Origin: Phorcus lineatus
Lineage: Eukaryota > Mollusca > Gastropoda > Trochida > Trochidae
Direction of reading: 5' to 3'
Assembly (NCBI GenBank): GCA_921293015.1
Contig: OV121094.1
Coordinates: 35,834,054 to 35,898,053 of the forward strand
DNA: 64,000 nt
The translations under genes and the position numbers were made by a program. The notes under the pieces are model-generated. The model worked only from the letters and a program-made list of their open reading frames with translations. It had not been told where the DNA came from and ran no database searches. Positions 60,500 through 64,000 of the stretch are shown piece by piece (position 1 is the first letter of the stretch; each line of letters opens with the position of its first letter).

Positions 60500-60595
60500 A
60501 CCAAACAGGTTGTTTTCTTACTCTATTAATTTCCAGACACTGGTTTGATCCTTTGACGACACCTATCTCTTTGTTTTGAAAACACTAGGGATAAG

Positions 60596-61867
60596 ACTGA
60601 AAACATTTAAAACTAAGTTGATTCCTTAACATTGTGTTTATTCAGAAATAATTAACTGCATATATTTATGCATATATAATTAGTAGTTTTCTTTCAGGAT
60701 ATATATATATATAATTATTTCGGGTTAGATCAATGAAATACTGAAAGAAAAGTACCCATTTAAGTTTTTTTGACAATGATTTCATTGATTTACAATTGTC
60801 TTTAGGATAATTTTCGAATCAGATATTGGCTATTGACCTATGATATGAAAGCTTTTGAACATTCCCCGTTAAGTTTGGCTTCAAATGTACAAATGTCCCT
60901 TGTGAATAACGTCTCCGGGTAAAAAAGAGTGGAGGGACGAAAAAGGTTTCCTTGTAGACAAGATGTGGGTTGAAGGCGCCTGACAGTCCAAAAGACTCAT
61001 CACGTAATATACTATGCATATAAATATGTTTGAACATGTCTATAGATCTAGTGTTCTTTATTAATATCTACGGTACTCTGTAGTAAGTTATGTTTCTCTT
61101 TCAGGTACATTTTTGTGATACATTTGTTGATAAAAGTACACTTTGTACAGAATACATAAATACGACATATTTACAAAAATACATGTACATGTGATAAGAT
61201 TTGAAATAAAGAGCACAAATTCTACATTAACTGTGCAAAATACCCAATTCTGATTGGCTGCTGTGAAAATCAGAGGGTGTATAATCTGGTTACACAGTCT
61301 TCTGTTTACTTCGTCTAACGCGAAGGAATTCTCTAGTTGCCTAGCAACAATATTGTCTAAGTACTTGTCCGCCGGACATTTTTACAAAAGATAACATTAT
61401 TGCGATTAATATTTCACGATTGTAAAATTCCAATTTAATAAACGTATGCAACTTCGTAACGCGGTCAAACACGGCGAAACCCCGACAGTTCATGAAGGCA
61501 GGCATTCAATAACACGGCAATTTCATCAAACTTAAAATTGCACTCACCTCATAACTTTATTCAAAACATCAATGCCTTTATACCGACTTAGAAAATTTAA
61601 ATATTGCAGAAAGTATTCCGAACGCTGACGCTGGTCGAGAAATACTAACCTGGACTGAACAGAGAGAGCTCCCTTGAAAGCATTTGGAAATTGTCGGTTA
61701 TGTTCGAGGTTTATTTCAAGTAACGTTATTCGAGATTCCAAAGTACGTCATCTTTGTATCAATGTCAGTCCGTTGAAATCGTGCACGGGCATCGATGACA
61801 CAACACAATCGAGCTAACGCGAAAGAATATAGTTCAAATTTAAATCGTTGTTATGGTAGGATGGAGA
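60596..61867. other. non-coding, nothing recognised
   Basis: A short (AT)n tract lies near 60700. No supported gene. Confidence 0.4.
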
Positions 61868-62026
61868 GAAACATACTGTGTTTGGAAATCAGAGGCATAT
61901 AACTGAATTATAATAGCTCTAAATTATCCATTTAAAGACTCACACTACACGTTCGACTTTTAATTAAATTTAGAGCTATTATAATTTTCTTTATATGCCT
62001 CTGATTTCCAGACACAGTATGTTTAT
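61868..62026. repeat. hairpin element with about 55-bp arms
   Basis: The left arm (AAACATACTGTGTTTGGAAA through GCTCTAAATT) and the right arm (AATTTAGAGC through the complement ending CAGTATGTTT) are near-perfect complements separated by about 40 bp. It is probably a small foldback transposon; no coding capacity. Confidence 0.75.
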
Positions 62027-64000
62027 CTCCTAAATAAATCTCGACACATATTGACAATACAAAGTTTTTGATATTATGAAACGCTAACGATTGGCACTCA
62101 ACATGTTGAACATGTGTGATAAGTGTGCTTTATCAGTTTCCAACCTTGAAAAAGAATTTTAAAACATGATCATAGAAAAAATGATATAAAATAATGATGT
62201 TTCTGTAACCTTAAAAATTCCAAAAACACTTTGAACTATCGATATACAAGAGCATGCCGCTTTCCGGATTAAAACCATAAACAAAATGATAAAGATTGTT
62301 GGTTCTAGTGATTGTATATACAATTTGTAGACACACTACAGTCCATAAGCATGTATCAACTAAGCCAAACCTGTCGCTGAATGGATCTTGCATGTGTCAT
62401 TTTGTGGTGCAGGGGCTGCTATAGCTATATAATATCACACTTGAGAAGTTGAACGCAACCTTTGGCAAAAAAATACTATGTTTTCGTTTCAAAATTAAAA
62501 TTTGATTTCCCAAGTGTACTTTTTAAGTTGTTGTTATAAAACTCGAGTTCTGATTTTCTTAAAATGATTTGTGGTCATCGCTGAAACTTTGTTACTTCAG
62601 AACTGAAGTGATATATGATAATTAGTAGATAAATATCGAATTTTCCTGCCTCTTTGATCTACTGTTCTACTTATCATCCCATTGACAAAAGGCATTTGAT
62701 TAATGCAATTAGATAAAAATGATCTTATCAATTATTCTCGAGTAGCATTTGACTGACAGTTTGATCTGCTTTTAATTCACAATTATGATTCATTTGCTTG
62801 TTTAGTTTTTCTACACTCTTTGGAATCCTTTGTTATTTTATTTTGCAATATACAACGAAATGTCGCCTTCAATGATTATGGCCTTTGAGACAATGACAAC
62901 GATTGCTACAAGAAACAAAAAGAAAAGGATAATTGAAGTGGAAGTCCTTTGAAATATGATGATAATTCAGTTTTTAAACAGGAAGTCAGACATTACCAAT
63001 GCTATTAATTCTTTTACTAATCCAATTAATATCACTAATACACAAATTGTTGCATGTTCAACATTCCTGATTTAAAACAAATGGTTCTACTGCAATACAA
63101 CATTAAACGACCCAGAATCAATATTGATAGACCATATGTCATGTTTAATGATTTCAATAGTCTTTGATGGAAACCAAAACTCCATATTATCACGCAATAT
63201 GCTATGTTTGCCTTTTATTTCTTTGGACATGATCGGTCTGTCAATATTGAACAGACTACTTATTTCAATGTTATTTCAGTTTCACCACTTACGATTTAAA
63301 AGAAAATTAAAGGAAGTCAAAGCATAGTTACTTAAATGTGTCACGCAATTTGTTTATTTCACATGTAAAAATACATAATAGTTTGCACTAATTTCTTGAG
63401 ATGAAAGATTATTGACGGGAAAACACTTTTGCTTCTGGTAACATACCTTATTCACTCATCCATATACGTTAGAAACAGGTTCCTGATAATCATTATTTCA
63501 TATTTATGTTCATGACATTTAGTGTGGATTCATAGTATTGACAAATTTGTATGACAAGCATGAAATTATACAATTAAATATGGGTTGGGTTTTTTTCAAT
63601 TTCAATTGTAATAATGTATCATGCAATGTTTTGAACTATCATATTAACGTATGATAAACAAAATATTGTATTCAATTATTGCATTCAAAATTATCATTAA
63701 TGAACTCGAATTAGTATTTCAGTTTATTGATAATTCAATAATGAAAGTCTAGGTGGAATGATGGCGTTTGGTAAATAGAGTGTTAAAATAGCAAACCAAT
63801 TGATTAGTTGATTTCATCACAGAATCTATTGTTCAAGGAGTTTCTCACTAACAATTAAAGGATACAATTTACGATTTTGCCAAAGATCACACATATTTGA
63901 ACATTTACTTTTTCTCATTCATGTTCAGTTCTTGACATTCCATATCGTAAAAGTGAGATGTGCGATTTTAATATTGTGCACAATGACACCTTATCCTCAA
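62027..64000. other. non-coding, nothing recognised
   Basis: AT-rich sequence to the window end without a supported feature. Confidence 0.4.

Larger units (their letters stand above)
57513..60595 (-). mobile_element. damaged non-LTR retrotransposon (LINE)
   Basis: A minus-strand element with its 5' end near 60595 and its 3' end near 57513. Pre-RT sequence (KQPVWFDREC near 60510), reverse transcriptase and a C-terminal Cys/His region follow in order. The endonuclease domain is missing, so the copy is 5'-truncated. Frameshifts occur in an A-run near 60470 and near 58140, and a 586-bp DNA element interrupts it at 58470-59055. The 3' UTR holds a GGCC...GGCC hairpin (GGCCGATGGCC on minus, near 57550), seen in tails of some LINEs. 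It is inactive. Gene order and motifs fit the CR1/jockey group broadly. Confidence 0.9.

Overview
The window is AT-rich, intron-containing animal DNA. It is gene-poor and crowded with mobile elements and tandem repeats. A tRNA-headed SINE, several small inverted-repeat DNA elements and a two-exon neuropeptide precursor point to a lophotrochozoan, most likely a marine mollusc. The species cannot be read from the sequence.

The clearest gene is a plus-strand neuropeptide precursor with coding exons at 37899-37997 and 39146-39457 (136 residues). It has a signal peptide, dibasic cleavage sites and two FDPI-type peptides with amidation glycines, resembling the orcokinin/pedal-peptide family. A splice acceptor at 37849 implies an upstream non-coding exon. 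A TATA-type promoter with a splice donor at about 19.2-19.3 kb is one candidate for it, which would make an intron of about 18.5 kb.

The second notable region is 49.4-57.5 kb. An array of CCTAATTAGG palindromes (50.1-50.56 kb) lies just outside a 6.0-kb unit (50679-56670). The unit is bounded by inverted arms of about 545 bp that are almost identical. Each arm has a consensus TATA box pointing inward, and the right one faces a candidate spliced minus-strand gene (exons at about 55.9, 55.37, 54.85 and 54.1 kb). A diverged direct repeat with a short Cys-containing ORF flanks the unit on both sides.

From 57.5 to 60.6 kb lies a damaged minus-strand non-LTR retrotransposon (RT and C-terminal zinc-knuckle-like regions), split by a 586-bp DNA element with a TTA target duplication. 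A smaller LINE fragment is at 15.97-16.30 kb.

The rest consists of dispersed repeats and apparently empty DNA: an 8-bp-TSD MITE family (five copies or fragments), a TTAA-flanked MITE pair in opposite orientation, a tRNA-Arg-like SINE with clear target duplications, further hairpin elements, minisatellites (39 bp at 5.2-6.25 kb, 62 bp at 23.2-24.4 kb, about 70 bp at 31.4-31.8 kb) and trinucleotide microsatellites. Most other short open frames look like chance. Nothing here is a bacterial operon, CRISPR array or rRNA gene.
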